This document shows positions 1 through 7,259 of a stretch of 64,000 nt of DNA, one piece after another (the first letter of the stretch is position 1; each line of letters starts with the position of its first letter). Made by a program: the position numbers and the translations under genes. This DNA comes from Hyphomicrobiales bacterium. Its GTDB lineage: Bacteria > Pseudomonadota > Alphaproteobacteria > Rhizobiales > Beijerinckiaceae. The DNA lies in contig JAIXTM010000009.1 of NCBI GenBank assembly GCA_027483945.1, forward strand, positions 226,455-290,454. The letters are read 5' to 3'. The notes beneath the pieces were generated by a model, which saw nothing but the letters and a program-made list of their open reading frames with translations, ran no database searches and was not told the origin of the DNA.

Positions 1-381
1 GTGCTGCCCTTCTTCGACCTTGTCCTGATCCGCAACCCAGGCGTTAGCTTCGGCCTGCTCGGCCTCGTCCCATGGTGGGGACTGAGCGCGCTCGGCCTTG
101 CCATCGCCGGGATCCTCGCCGTTTGGCTCTGGCAGGCGCAGAGCCGCTGGCTGGCAGCGGGGCTAGGGCTCGTCATCGGCGGGGCGTTCGGGAACGTCCT
201 CGACAGGATGCGACACGGGGCCGTCACTGACTTCCTCGACTTCCACTTCGCCGGCCTTCACTGGCCCGCCTTCAACCTCGCCGACACGGGGATCGTCATC
301 GGCGTCGCGCTGCTCGTTGTCGATAGCTGGCACCAGCCGCCAAGCGACCCGCGGCCCGCGCTGCACAAGGCGGACGCCTGA
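1..381 (+). CDS. lspA: Lipoprotein signal peptidase II, 5'-truncated by the window edge
   Basis: Inner-membrane aspartic protease that removes the signal peptide of prolipoproteins. The visible 126 residues begin after the usual first membrane segment (family length is about 160), so the true start lies left of the window and the GTG at base 1 is internal. Diagnostic motifs are present: RNPGVSFGLL near the start, GGAFGNVLDR with one catalytic Asp, and WPAFNLADTGI with the other. Three hydrophobic segments remain. A methyltransferase fragment starts one base after the stop, so the two were probably co-transcribed. lspA copies of this kind are often found with metal-resistance genes on mobile islands; that is family knowledge, not seen here. 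Confidence 0.9.
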   Translation: MLPFFDLVLIRNPGVSFGLLGLVPWWGLSALGLAIAGILAVWLWQAQSRWLAAGLGLVIGGAFGNVLDRMRHGAVTDFLDFHFAGLHWPAFNLADTGIVIGVALLVVDSWHQPPSDPRPALHKADA

Positions 382-382
382 C

Positions 383-602
383 GTGGCTGAGGCGCTCACT
401 CCCGCACTTGGCCGTTCGGAATGGACCGGCGTGTACGACACAGCGCTGCGCCTGTTCACGCGGGAGCGGCGCGGGCGGGCCACGATGCCCGCGCAGATCG
501 CGCCTCAGGCGGGCCACGTTATCGTCGACGTGGGCTGTGGCAGCGGTACCCTTGCCTTGACGCTGAGCAGCTCGCGCCGGGTGCGACCATCGTGGGGTTC
601 GG
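383..602 (+). pseudogene. Truncated, frameshifted class I SAM methyltransferase
   Basis: From the GTG at 383 the reading gives a plausible methyltransferase N-terminus ending in the SAM-binding motif VIVDVGCGSGTLALTL (motif I, around 515-565). The continuation expected of the family, EQLAPGATIVGF, is present only in the next frame, so a single-base frameshift lies near 560-570. Similarity stops at about 602, just before the ends of the recombinase-trio element, and I see no remaining C-terminal part to the right of that element. It is therefore a 5' remnant, probably cut by insertion or by a deletion linked to the element. The substrate cannot be guessed. Confidence 0.7.
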
Positions 603-647
603 CCTCCCGGGAACGCCGAGCCCCTGGCTCGGCGCTTCTCCAGTTGA

Positions 648-660
648 GCTGCACATAATC
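648..660 (+). repeat. Left inverted repeat of the RIT-like element
   Basis: GCTGCACATAATC; its reverse complement, with one transition, recurs at 3887-3899 just after the third recombinase. Matching extends outward (GATTATGYGCAGCYCRACT read from inside to outside on both ends, three transitions). Confidence 0.65.
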
Positions 661-699
661 CGGAGGACAGCTCGATCTCTCACCAACGGGAGACCGATC

Positions 700-1932
700 G
701 TGCCCACTCCTCTACGCCTCCAACTCCGCGTCCATGAGCCAGACAACATCCTCTGGCCCTTCATGGGTCTCTACAGCGAGCACCTCGCGAGCGGCCGCTA
801 TGGTCGAGAGCGCCACCGCCGCTATACGGCGTGCATTCTCCACTTCGGCCACTGGCTCCGCCTCGTCGGATCGGACCCGTCCGAGGTCGACGAGGCGAGC
901 GTTGGCCGCTTCCTGAGCGAGCACCTTCCGGGCTGCACGTGCGGCTACCCTGTGCCGCACTGCCGCATCATGAACCGTGCGGCGATCAACAACCTCCTGC
1001 GGCTATTGAGGACGCATGGGATTGCGGCTCCGCGCCCGTCCGACGCTGTCGAGCAGGAGCTCGCCACGTTCGACGCCAGCATGAGCGAGGTCTGGGGCCT
1101 TGCTAGAGGCACTCGCGACCATCGCTGCCGCATTTTGCGCCGGCTTCTGCGGGCGCAGTTTGGGGCGGGTCCCATCGACCTCGGCGCGATCACGCCCGCC
1201 TCGATCCGCGCCTTCGTGCTCGGCGAGGTGGGCTGGAGCACTAGCACGATCCGGGTAATGGGCGGGGCGGTCCGCTGCTATTTGCGCCACCGCGAGCTGC
1301 GCGGCGATGATGTCGCGCATCTTCACAGGGCCGTTCCACGGCCGGCCTTCTGGCGCGACGCAGAGATCCCGGAAGCGCTGACGGCAGGTGACCTCGAACA
1401 GCTCTTCTCGGCGTTCGACGAGCCTTGCCCGTCGCGGCGGCGAGGCTACGCCATTGTCCGCTGCCTGTCCGATCTCGGCTTGCGATCGAGCGAGGTCGTG
1501 CGGCTCACCCTGGACGACATCGACTGGCAGGAAGGTGTCGTCAGGGTCGCTGCGGGCAAGGTTCGGCGACCTGACGTGCTTCCACTCTCGCCGGCGACGG
1601 GCGACGCGATCGCGGACTACATCGTCCACGAACGGCCGGCGACGCAACGGCGAGGTGTTCGTGCGCCACGTCGCACCTGTCGGCCAGCCGGTCGGGCGGC
1701 GCGTGGTGCAACGCGCGCTCCACGCCGCCTACGCTCGGCTCGGCTGGGGCCGGACCCGGGCGCACATCCTGCGCCACACTCTCGCGAGCCGTCTGGTCAA
1801 CACTGGCGCTCCCATGAGGCAGGTGGCCGACGTTCTGCGTCACCCAGCATCGTCACCGCGGCCGGCTACGCGCGTGTCGATGCCGCCAGGCTGTCCGCCG
1901 TCGCGCTGCCCTGGCCGGGAGCGGTCGCATGA
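700..1932 (+). pseudogene. First recombinase of the trio (RitA-like), two frameshifts
   Basis: Tyrosine site-specific recombinase, about 410 aa if intact. The GTG at 700 follows a purine-rich GGGAGA and gives a typical SAM-like N-terminal domain. The first catalytic Arg lies in DLGLRSSEVVRLT in the starting frame. Near 1640 the reading must shift to continue with NGEVFVRHVAPVGQPV and the HxxR box HILRHTLASR; near 1842 a second, opposite shift restores the first frame for VTAAGYARVDAA, which holds the catalytic Tyr. The pair behaves like one inserted and one lost base. As written the protein cannot contain all catalytic residues. Sequencing error is the main alternative, because everything else in the reading is well conserved. 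Confidence 0.75.
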
Positions 1933-2891
1933 GCGCGGCCGTCACCATGCTCGCACGTGCCGAGGCCTATCTAGCCGAGCGCCGCCGTCTCGGCTTTGCG
2001 CTGAACCGATCAGGCAGCCTGACGCTGGCCTTCGCCCGCTTCGCCGACGCGAACGGCCACGATGGTCCGCTCACCGCCGCCATCGTGCTGCGATGGGCCA
2101 AGGAAGAGGCGAAGTACGCAGACCCCTTCACCTGGGCGAAGCGCGTGGACGTGCTGCGGCCGTTCGCGCGTCACCTGGCCGATGACGAGCCGGGAACCAG
2201 GTTCCCGGAGGGTTCGCCGTTTGGAAGATCTCACCGTCGTCTGCCGCCGCACATCTACACGCCGGCCGAGGTAGACGCGCTGGTCGCGGCAGCGCGTGCC
2301 CTTCCGACTGGCTTCGGAGCCGGCCGCGCCACGCTGCCGACGCTCCTAGCGCTGCTCGCCGCCACTGGCCTACGCATCTCCGAGGCGCTGCGCCTCCGGT
2401 GCAGCGATCTCGACGCTGCGCCAACTCAGCTCACCATTAGACACTCAAAGTTCAAGCGCACGCGCATGGTCCCCATGCACCCGACGGCGTCGGTTGCCTT
2501 GCGAGCTTACATGCGGAAGCGGGCGAGGCTCGGCCCAGTCAGCCCTGCCGCGCCGCTCTTCCTCGACGAGCGCAGCGGTGAGGCGCTGCGATACGACGCC
2601 GTACGTCGAGCGTGGCTTCGGTTGACGGCGGATCTCCGCATCCTGCCGCGCGGTGGGCATCGGTTCATCCGCATCCACGATCTGAGGCATACCTTCATCT
2701 GCCGTCGGCTGATGATCTGGCAAGCCGAGGGGGCCGACATCGACAACGCGATGCTCGCACTCTCGACCTATGTCGGCCACCTCAGCCTGGCCGACACCTA
2801 CTGGTATCTGCAGGCCGTGCCGGAGCTCATGGCGCTCGCTGGCGACCGGTTCGAGAGCTTTGGATTGACGACGGAGGCGCGCCATGGCTGA
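1929..2891 (+). CDS. Second recombinase of the trio (RitB-like tyrosine recombinase)
   Basis: 320-aa tyrosine recombinase that cuts and rejoins DNA through a 3'-phosphotyrosine. Its ATG overlaps the stop of the first recombinase (ATGA), so translation is coupled. Visible catalytic elements: Arg in TGLRISEALRLR (about residue 140), HDLRHTFICRR holding the His-x-x-Arg pair, a conserved GH in YVGHLSLADTYWY and the nucleophile Tyr in the same segment. The N-terminal 110 residues look like the DNA-binding SAM-like domain. Intact, with no interrupted motif. It probably acts with its two partners in moving the element. Confidence 0.85.
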   Translation: MSAAVTMLARAEAYLAERRRLGFALNRSGSLTLAFARFADANGHDGPLTAAIVLRWAKEEAKYADPFTWAKRVDVLRPFARHLADDEPGTRFPEGSPFGRSHRRLPPHIYTPAEVDALVAAARALPTGFGAGRATLPTLLALLAATGLRISEALRLRCSDLDAAPTQLTIRHSKFKRTRMVPMHPTASVALRAYMRKRARLGPVSPAAPLFLDERSGEALRYDAVRRAWLRLTADLRILPRGGHRFIRIHDLRHTFICRRLMIWQAEGADIDNAMLALSTYVGHLSLADTYWYLQAVPELMALAGDRFESFGLTTEARHG

Positions 2892-3888
2892 CGCGACCCC
2901 CTCGTTCCCGACGCTGCTCCAGCGCTTCTTCGCCGAGCACCTGCGCCAGCAGCGCGCGGTCAGCCCGCACACGGTGGCGGCCTACCGGGACGCCTTCCGG
3001 CTGCTGCTCCTGTTCGCCCAAGCCCGGATCGGCAAGTCGCCGACCGAGCTGACCCTTGCCGACCTCGACGCCACGCTGATCCTGGCCTTCCTCGATCATC
3101 TCGAGCGCGAGCGGAAGAGCAGCGCCCGGAGCCGCAACGCCCGCCTGTCTGCGATCCGTTCATTCCTGAAGTATGCGGCGCACGAAGACCTCACGGCGCT
3201 GGCGACGATCGAGCGGTGCCTCGCCATACCGCAGAAGCGGCACGACAAAGTCGTGCTCGGCTTCCTGACCCGACCTGAGATGGAGGCGATCATCGGCGCA
3301 CCCGATCGTGGGACATGGGCAGGCCGGCGGGATCAGGCGCTGTTCTCGCTCCTGTACAACACCGGCGCGCGGGTCTCCGAGGTTATCGACCTCAAGGTCG
3401 GTGACGTGGTGCTCGACGTGTCGCCGGTCGCGCACCTCTACGGCAAGGGCCGAAAGCGGCGAAGCGTGCCGCTCTGGAGGGCGACGGCCGCGACGCTCCG
3501 GCACTGGCTGCGCCACCTGCCAGACGCTGGCCCGCAAGCGTACCTGTTCCCGAGCAGCGCCGGGAGACGGTTATCGCGGTCAAGCGTCGCCCAGCGCCTC
3601 GCGCTGGCGGTCGAAAGTGCCGCCCGGCATCACCCAAAGCTGTCGGATCGTGTGATCTCACCGCACACCATCCGACACACGACGGCAATGCACCTGCTCC
3701 AGTCGGACGTAGACATCACCGTGATCGCGCTCTGGCTCGGCCACGAGGACCCGAGCACAACGCATATCTACCTGGAGGCGGATCTTGCGATGAAGGAAGA
3801 GGCGCTGAGCCGGCTTGAACCGATCGCAGCAGCGCCGACGCGGTATCGGCCACCGGATCAGCTGATGGCCTTCCTTCAGGCGCTCTGA
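2884..3888 (+). CDS. Third recombinase of the trio (RitC-like tyrosine recombinase)
   Basis: 334-aa tyrosine recombinase, start overlapping the end of the second recombinase by 8 bases. The N-terminal core-binding domain has RAVSPHTVAAYRDAFRLLL and ending RLSAIRSFLKYAA; the catalytic domain has Arg in NTGARVSEVIDLK, the box HTIRHTTAMHLL, then WLGHEDPSTTHIYLEAD with the nucleophile Tyr. All catalytic residues are present. The closing residues are followed at once by the right inverted repeat and a hairpin, as expected for the last gene of the element. Confidence 0.88.
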   Translation: MADATPSFPTLLQRFFAEHLRQQRAVSPHTVAAYRDAFRLLLLFAQARIGKSPTELTLADLDATLILAFLDHLERERKSSARSRNARLSAIRSFLKYAAHEDLTALATIERCLAIPQKRHDKVVLGFLTRPEMEAIIGAPDRGTWAGRRDQALFSLLYNTGARVSEVIDLKVGDVVLDVSPVAHLYGKGRKRRSVPLWRATAATLRHWLRHLPDAGPQAYLFPSSAGRRLSRSSVAQRLALAVESAARHHPKLSDRVISPHTIRHTTAMHLLQSDVDITVIALWLGHEDPSTTHIYLEADLAMKEEALSRLEPIAAAPTRYRPPDQLMAFLQAL

Positions 3889-3899
3889 TTATGCGCAGC
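3887..3899 (+). repeat. Right inverted repeat of the RIT-like element
   Basis: GATTATGCGCAGC, reverse complement (one mismatch) of 648-660. It begins inside the stop codon of the third recombinase and runs into a hairpin, so the terminal repeat may also serve as part of a terminator. Confidence 0.65.
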
Positions 3900-3921
3900 C
3901 CGACTTCCGGCCGGGCTGCGC
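3893..3921 (+). terminator. Perfect 10-bp hairpin after the recombinase operon
   Basis: Arms GCGCAGCCCG (3893-3902) and CGGGCTGCGC (3912-3921) around a 9-base loop. No T-tract follows, so it may be a recombinase binding site (paired half-sites) rather than, or as well as, a terminator. Confidence 0.5.
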
Positions 3922-3935
3922 CAGTCCCGGCGCTC

Positions 3936-4115
3936 TCAGTCGGAGCTCTCCATAATCTCGAAGGGATCATAATCGTGGACGATCGCCTCGGCGGGACCGT
4001 CGAACTCGGAGGCCGGCATGACGCCGTAGCCGCCGTCGGTCTGGATCAGCACGACGCAGATCATGAGCGTCTTGGCGAGGTCGTAGGCACGACGCTGAGC
4101 GAGGGACAAGGGCAT
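3936..4115 (-). CDS. Small conserved-looking island protein, 59 aa
   Basis: A 59-residue reading frame beginning MPLSLAQRRAYDLAKTLMIC and ending with an acidic tail (HDYDPFEIMESSD). The ATG is preceded by AGGAG with 8-base spacing, an excellent ribosome-binding site. The middle (VVLIQTDGGYGVMPASEF) looks like a folded small domain, not random code. It lies at the downstream end of the minus-strand maintenance block (DUF2493, Toprim, ParB-like, DUF932) and shares its orientation. I believe similar small proteins accompany these genes in other alphaproteobacterial islands, but that is memory and unverified. Function unknown. Confidence 0.65.
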   Translation of the reverse strand: MPLSLAQRRAYDLAKTLMICVVLIQTDGGYGVMPASEFDGPAEAIVHDYDPFEIMESSD

Positions 4116-4281
4116 CTGACCGGCTCCTGTTCGGGAGCGGGGACCGCCCCCGCTCGACAGGCGCCCGACGTGTCCGGCGCAGGGCCGCGATCACCGGCAG
4201 CATCTCTGGCGGCGGTAGCGTCAGCGTACCGACCCCTTGCGGGTTGATCGTGATGAGGTCCTGGGTTGGACCAAGGATCAG
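4116..4281 (-). pseudogene. Possible remnant of a second small island gene
   Basis: On the minus strand this stretch reads LGPTQDLITINPQGVGTLTL then PPPEMLPVIAALRRTRR, which has the look of real protein. No ATG, GTG or TTG start is available after the upstream in-frame stop at about 4284 (only CTG at 4281), and downstream it runs into the 59-aa gene in another frame. It may be a start-less fragment or a gene with a rare start. Bases 4282-4339 show nothing. Confidence 0.3.
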
Positions 4282-4339
4282 CGACTATGAGAGCGGGGTG
4301 GTGCTCGACGAGAAAGTCAGTGACAGGCGTTGACCCTGG

Positions 4340-4849
4340 TCATCCTGCGAACAAGTCGCGGCCGCCGGCTTCCATCATGGCGTGGGCGACTTCGAACGAC
4401 AGGCACCACAGGATCTCTGCAAGTACCCCGAGCTCGCCCCCATAGTTGCGAGCTGCTTCGTCCGGCGGTTGCCGGCCGACGGAGTCACTGAAATCAACTC
4501 CGTGCATCTCCAGCTGTCGAGCCAGAGCGTGGACGTCAGCGAACTTCGCGTCGTGGCCGAAAACATGGGCGAAGTCGTTCCGCCATTCGTTGAAATCTAT
4601 AAGCGCATCCCGCAGCCCTGAGTGGATTAGGCCCTCTTGCGCCAGGAAATCTGCTTTGTCGGGAAAGCTTAGACGGTAGATTTTGTCGTCCTGACGCCGG
4701 AGCTGAATGAACTCGATCAGCAAAGCTTCGATCGTCAGATGACCGCGAAGAGTCGGGTCTAGAAGCGAATCCGGGTTTGGTTCAAATGCAGACGACATGA
4801 TGTCGTCCATCGTCACCGGACGTGCAGGCTTTCGTGGAGGCTTGGGCAT
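4340..4849 (-). CDS. HEPN-like/MltR-like protein of unknown function
   Basis: About 169 aa. A proline-rich start (PKPPRKPARPV) is followed by a mostly helical domain: HLTIEALLIEFIQLRR, FPDKADFLAQEGLI and then FNEWRNDFAHVFGHD. The segment RNDFAH fits the R-x4-H signature of HEPN domains and resembles the RNxFAH stretch of MltR-type proteins. HEPN proteins are often RNases in toxin or defence roles, but many are non-catalytic, so the motif alone does not prove activity. Two starts are possible: ATG 4849 or GTG 4855, both near GGGGAG. It sits 77 bases downstream of the DUF2493 gene in the same direction. Confidence 0.6.
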   Translation of the reverse strand: MPKPPRKPARPVTMDDIMSSAFEPNPDSLLDPTLRGHLTIEALLIEFIQLRRQDDKIYRLSFPDKADFLAQEGLIHSGLRDALIDFNEWRNDFAHVFGHDAKFADVHALARQLEMHGVDFSDSVGRQPPDEAARNYGGELGVLAEILWCLSFEVAHAMMEAGGRDLFAG

Positions 4850-4926
4850 CGTCACTGATCTCCCCCTGACGGGTATGAAGTGAATAGCCCGCGCACGGTA
4901 GGCGAGGGCGTGAATATAGGAGGCGC

Positions 4927-5844
4927 TTATGCGCCGTCCTTCCTGAAGTCGAACAGCGGGATGCCAAGCTTCCGTGCCTTGTCGGCTAGGTTGTCCTGGA
5001 TGCCGGTGCCGGGAAACACCACGACCCCGATTGGCAGCACCTCAAGCATCTGGTCGTTGCGCTTGAATGGCGCGGCCTTGCCGTGCTTGGCCCAGTCGGG
5101 CTTGAACGCCACCTGCGGCACCTTGCGGTGATCGGCCCAGCGGGACGCGATCTTCTCGGCATCCTTCGGGTTGCCGCCGTGCAGGAGCACCATGTCGCGG
5201 TGCTTGGCGTGCACCCGGTCGAGCGCCGACCAGATCGCCTGCACGTCCTGGAACTCGCCACCAGTGAAGGCGACCTTGGGACCTGCCGGCAGCATTACCT
5301 CGGTCTCCGCGCGCCGGCGGGCGGCGATGAAGTCGCGGCTGTCGATCATCGCGGCGGTGAGCGCCTTGCGGTTCACGAGTGAGCCGTGGCGGGGCAGCCA
5401 GGCTGAGCCGGTGTGGGTGCGGTAGAGGTCGGCGGCGGTGTCGCGCATCAGCTCGAAGCTGTTGCGGCGCTCGATCAGCGTCAGGCCCTCGGCGGTGAGC
5501 CGTTCCAGTTCGACCGAGCGCACCTCGGAGCCGTCCTGCTCGCGTTGTGAGCGGCGCTGCGCCTGCTCGTTGTCGTCGAGCTCGCGCTCGATCCGCTCGG
5601 CGGCGCGGTGGAAGAGGTTCACCTGCCCCCAGAGCAGGTCTTCGAGGTCGGGCTCGAGGCGCGTGTCCTGAAGCGTCGAGACCAGCGCGTCGAAGATGTC
5701 GGCGAGGGCTCCGTTGACGAGGCGGCTCTCGGGCAGCGGTCGCGGGTCGAGTTCGTCCTGGAAGGGGCGGAAGCCGTAGAGCTGGAGTTCGTGGAGGACC
5801 TCGGCGGTGGGGCTAGACTGATGAAGCTCGTCGCGGTCGGTCAT
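4927..5844 (-). CDS. DUF2493 (SLOG-like, YspA-type) domain protein
   Basis: 305 aa from the ATG at 5844, chosen because GGAGG lies 5 bases upstream; a longer reading from 5886 has no such site. The N-terminal 180 residues are charged and helical. The C-terminal ~120 residues form the DUF2493 domain: VAFTGGEFQDVQAIWSALDR, then LLHGGNPKDAEKIASRWA, KPDWAKHGKAAPFKRND and IGVVVFPGTGIQDNLADKA, a Rossmann-like nucleotide-binding fold related to the SLOG superfamily. These proteins are common in alphaproteobacterial integrative elements next to Toprim, ParB-like and DUF932 genes, as here. The exact role is unknown; ligand binding is inferred from the fold. Confidence 0.82.
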   Translation of the reverse strand: MTDRDELHQSSPTAEVLHELQLYGFRPFQDELDPRPLPESRLVNGALADIFDALVSTLQDTRLEPDLEDLLWGQVNLFHRAAERIERELDDNEQAQRRSQREQDGSEVRSVELERLTAEGLTLIERRNSFELMRDTAADLYRTHTGSAWLPRHGSLVNRKALTAAMIDSRDFIAARRRAETEVMLPAGPKVAFTGGEFQDVQAIWSALDRVHAKHRDMVLLHGGNPKDAEKIASRWADHRKVPQVAFKPDWAKHGKAAPFKRNDQMLEVLPIGVVVFPGTGIQDNLADKARKLGIPLFDFRKDGA

Positions 5845-6124
5845 GGTCACCTCCGGTTCGGGGCCGCGCCTCTCGCGGCCTTCCATGGGTGACGAAGAGC
5901 GGGGGCGGACCGGGCCCGCACCGCGGTGCTCTCACCGCGGCCGAAGCGGAGCGGAGGACGGCGAGCGCGGCTTTCTTGTCCCGCGAGGAAGGCCGCAGGT
6001 CGGGGAAGAAAGTCGCGCGCAGCCGTTGCCGGACTGGGCTGGCTCCGGTCCGATCGCCCCTCTCGGAAGGCCGAAGGCGCGGCTCTCCCGATCAGGCGGT
6101 GACCTGATGCGGCGAGCGAACCTC

Positions 6125-7189
6125 TCAGGCGGCGCTGCGGGATGATGAATCCACGACAAGGAATCGATCGACGTCCTCCGGGGGGAGCTGCAGCCTGATG
6201 CCCGCGGCGAGCACATCGCGGCCGAGCAGCCGAAGATCGTCGTTCAGGTCGCCCAGGCTGGCGTCCAGCGTCAGGGCCTCGATCCCGGCCGCAGTCGCTC
6301 TGTCGGACAGCGCTTCCACCGCACCATGGCCGGCAGAGTCGTCGTCCCGCACGAGATAAAGCCGGCGCAGGCCGACCGGCATTTCTAGGGCGGCGAGGTG
6401 GTTGGCGGAGAGCGCGGCGACCATCGGCAGGGCCGGCGTGACCTGTCGGAGCGACAGCATCGTCTCGATGCCCTCACCGGCGGCCATCACATCGTCAGCC
6501 ACGCCGAAGCGGACGCCGTGCCCGAGCAGCTGACCCATGGCGCGGCGTGGGGTCGACACGGGCGCTTTGCCGGAGCCGTCGAGGGCGAGCCAGGTGCGGT
6601 GGACGCCGGTGAGCTTGCCGGAGCCATCGCGGACGAAGGCGATGAGCGCGGGCCAGGCGTCCCGAACGCGGTCGACCGGATCGTCGGGATCGCCGCGATA
6701 CCAGCAGCGCGGGTGGAAGCGGAGCGAGCCGCAATTCCGTAGATCTGTGATGCCGCGACTTCGGAGATACGCTTCTGCGACCGTGCCATGGATCGGCTGC
6801 GAGATGGCCCAGAGCCGTCGCGCTGCTTCGGGCGAGCCCTGCGGGGCCGGGTCGGGCTTGCTCCGGAGCTGCGGCTCGGGCCATGGCAGGCGCAGGAAGG
6901 TGCGAGCCTCGTCGAGAGTGGCAGCTACGCTGTCGAGCTTGCGGGCGGCCGCGATCAGGTCGAGCAGGTCACCGTGCTCACCGGTGGCGGCGTCGGTCCA
7001 TTTCCCAGCTGCACCCTTGCCGGACTCAGGTCCGGTCAGCCGCACGAACAGCGAGCGGCCGGGCGTGTTCTCGACGTCGCCGACAAGCCAGTAGCGGCCC
7101 TCGCGCCGGCCGTTGGAGAGATAGTGCCGGCAGACCGCCTCGGCCTCGCGGGCGAGCCGGCGGGCGATCTCGGCTGCGGTGTCAGGCAT
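6125..7189 (-). CDS. Toprim-domain protein (DUF7146-type, primase-like)
   Basis: 354 aa from the ATG at 7189, which has GGGAG seven bases upstream; the ATG at 7195 is too close to it. The N-terminal part (RHYLSNGRREGRYWLVGDV, GPESGKGAAGKWTDAATGE, GDLLDLIA) resembles the zinc-less primase-like region of phage and plasmid primases. The Toprim core is clear: AAGEGIETMLSLRQ around residue 237 with the conserved Glu, and YLVRDDDSAGHGA around 280 with the Asp cluster that binds metal. Such proteins are thought to prime or nick DNA in plasmid and element replication. The 280-base gap to the next gene (5845-6124) holds short GC-rich inverted repeats but no gene I can support. Confidence 0.82.
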   Translation of the reverse strand: MPDTAAEIARRLAREAEAVCRHYLSNGRREGRYWLVGDVENTPGRSLFVRLTGPESGKGAAGKWTDAATGEHGDLLDLIAAARKLDSVAATLDEARTFLRLPWPEPQLRSKPDPAPQGSPEAARRLWAISQPIHGTVAEAYLRSRGITDLRNCGSLRFHPRCWYRGDPDDPVDRVRDAWPALIAFVRDGSGKLTGVHRTWLALDGSGKAPVSTPRRAMGQLLGHGVRFGVADDVMAAGEGIETMLSLRQVTPALPMVAALSANHLAALEMPVGLRRLYLVRDDDSAGHGAVEALSDRATAAGIEALTLDASLGDLNDDLRLLGRDVLAAGIRLQLPPEDVDRFLVVDSSSRSAA

Positions 7190-7211
7190 AGTCATGCTCC
7201 CGGACGAAGAA

Positions 7212-7237
7212 GGGCCCGCCGCTTTCGCGACGGGCCC
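7212..7237 (-). terminator. Hairpin between the ParB-like and Toprim genes
   Basis: Arms GGGCCCG (7212-7218) and CGGGCCC (7231-7237) with a 12-base loop, in the 70-base gap between the ParB-like stop and the Toprim start. No T-run follows on the minus strand; it could weaken rather than stop readthrough. Confidence 0.35.
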
Positions 7238-7259
7238 AAGGCGGACGGGCTTGGTTCTC

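Larger units (their letters stand above)
648..3899 (+). mobile_element. RIT-like element: three overlapping tyrosine recombinases between inverted repeats
   Basis: Three consecutive tyrosine-recombinase genes in one direction, with overlapping stop/start codons, match the layout and sizes of Recombinase-In-Trio elements (roughly 400, 320 and 330 aa, total about 3.2-3.4 kb). The block is bracketed by an inverted repeat: GCTGCACATAATC at 648-660 and its complement GATTATGCGCAGC at 3887-3899, one mismatch, with partial matching continuing outward for a few more bases. The real ends may lie somewhat outside these coordinates: a perfect 8-bp inverted repeat (GCCGAGCC/GGCTCGGC) at 614-632 and a 10-bp one at 3893-3921 flank it. 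The first recombinase is frameshifted, so the element may now be immobile. Confidence 0.75.

Noticed and set aside
700..1932. Programmed ribosomal frameshift in the first recombinase
   Set aside because: No slippery heptamer or following structure stands out, and two opposite shifts 200 bases apart fit mutation or sequencing error better.
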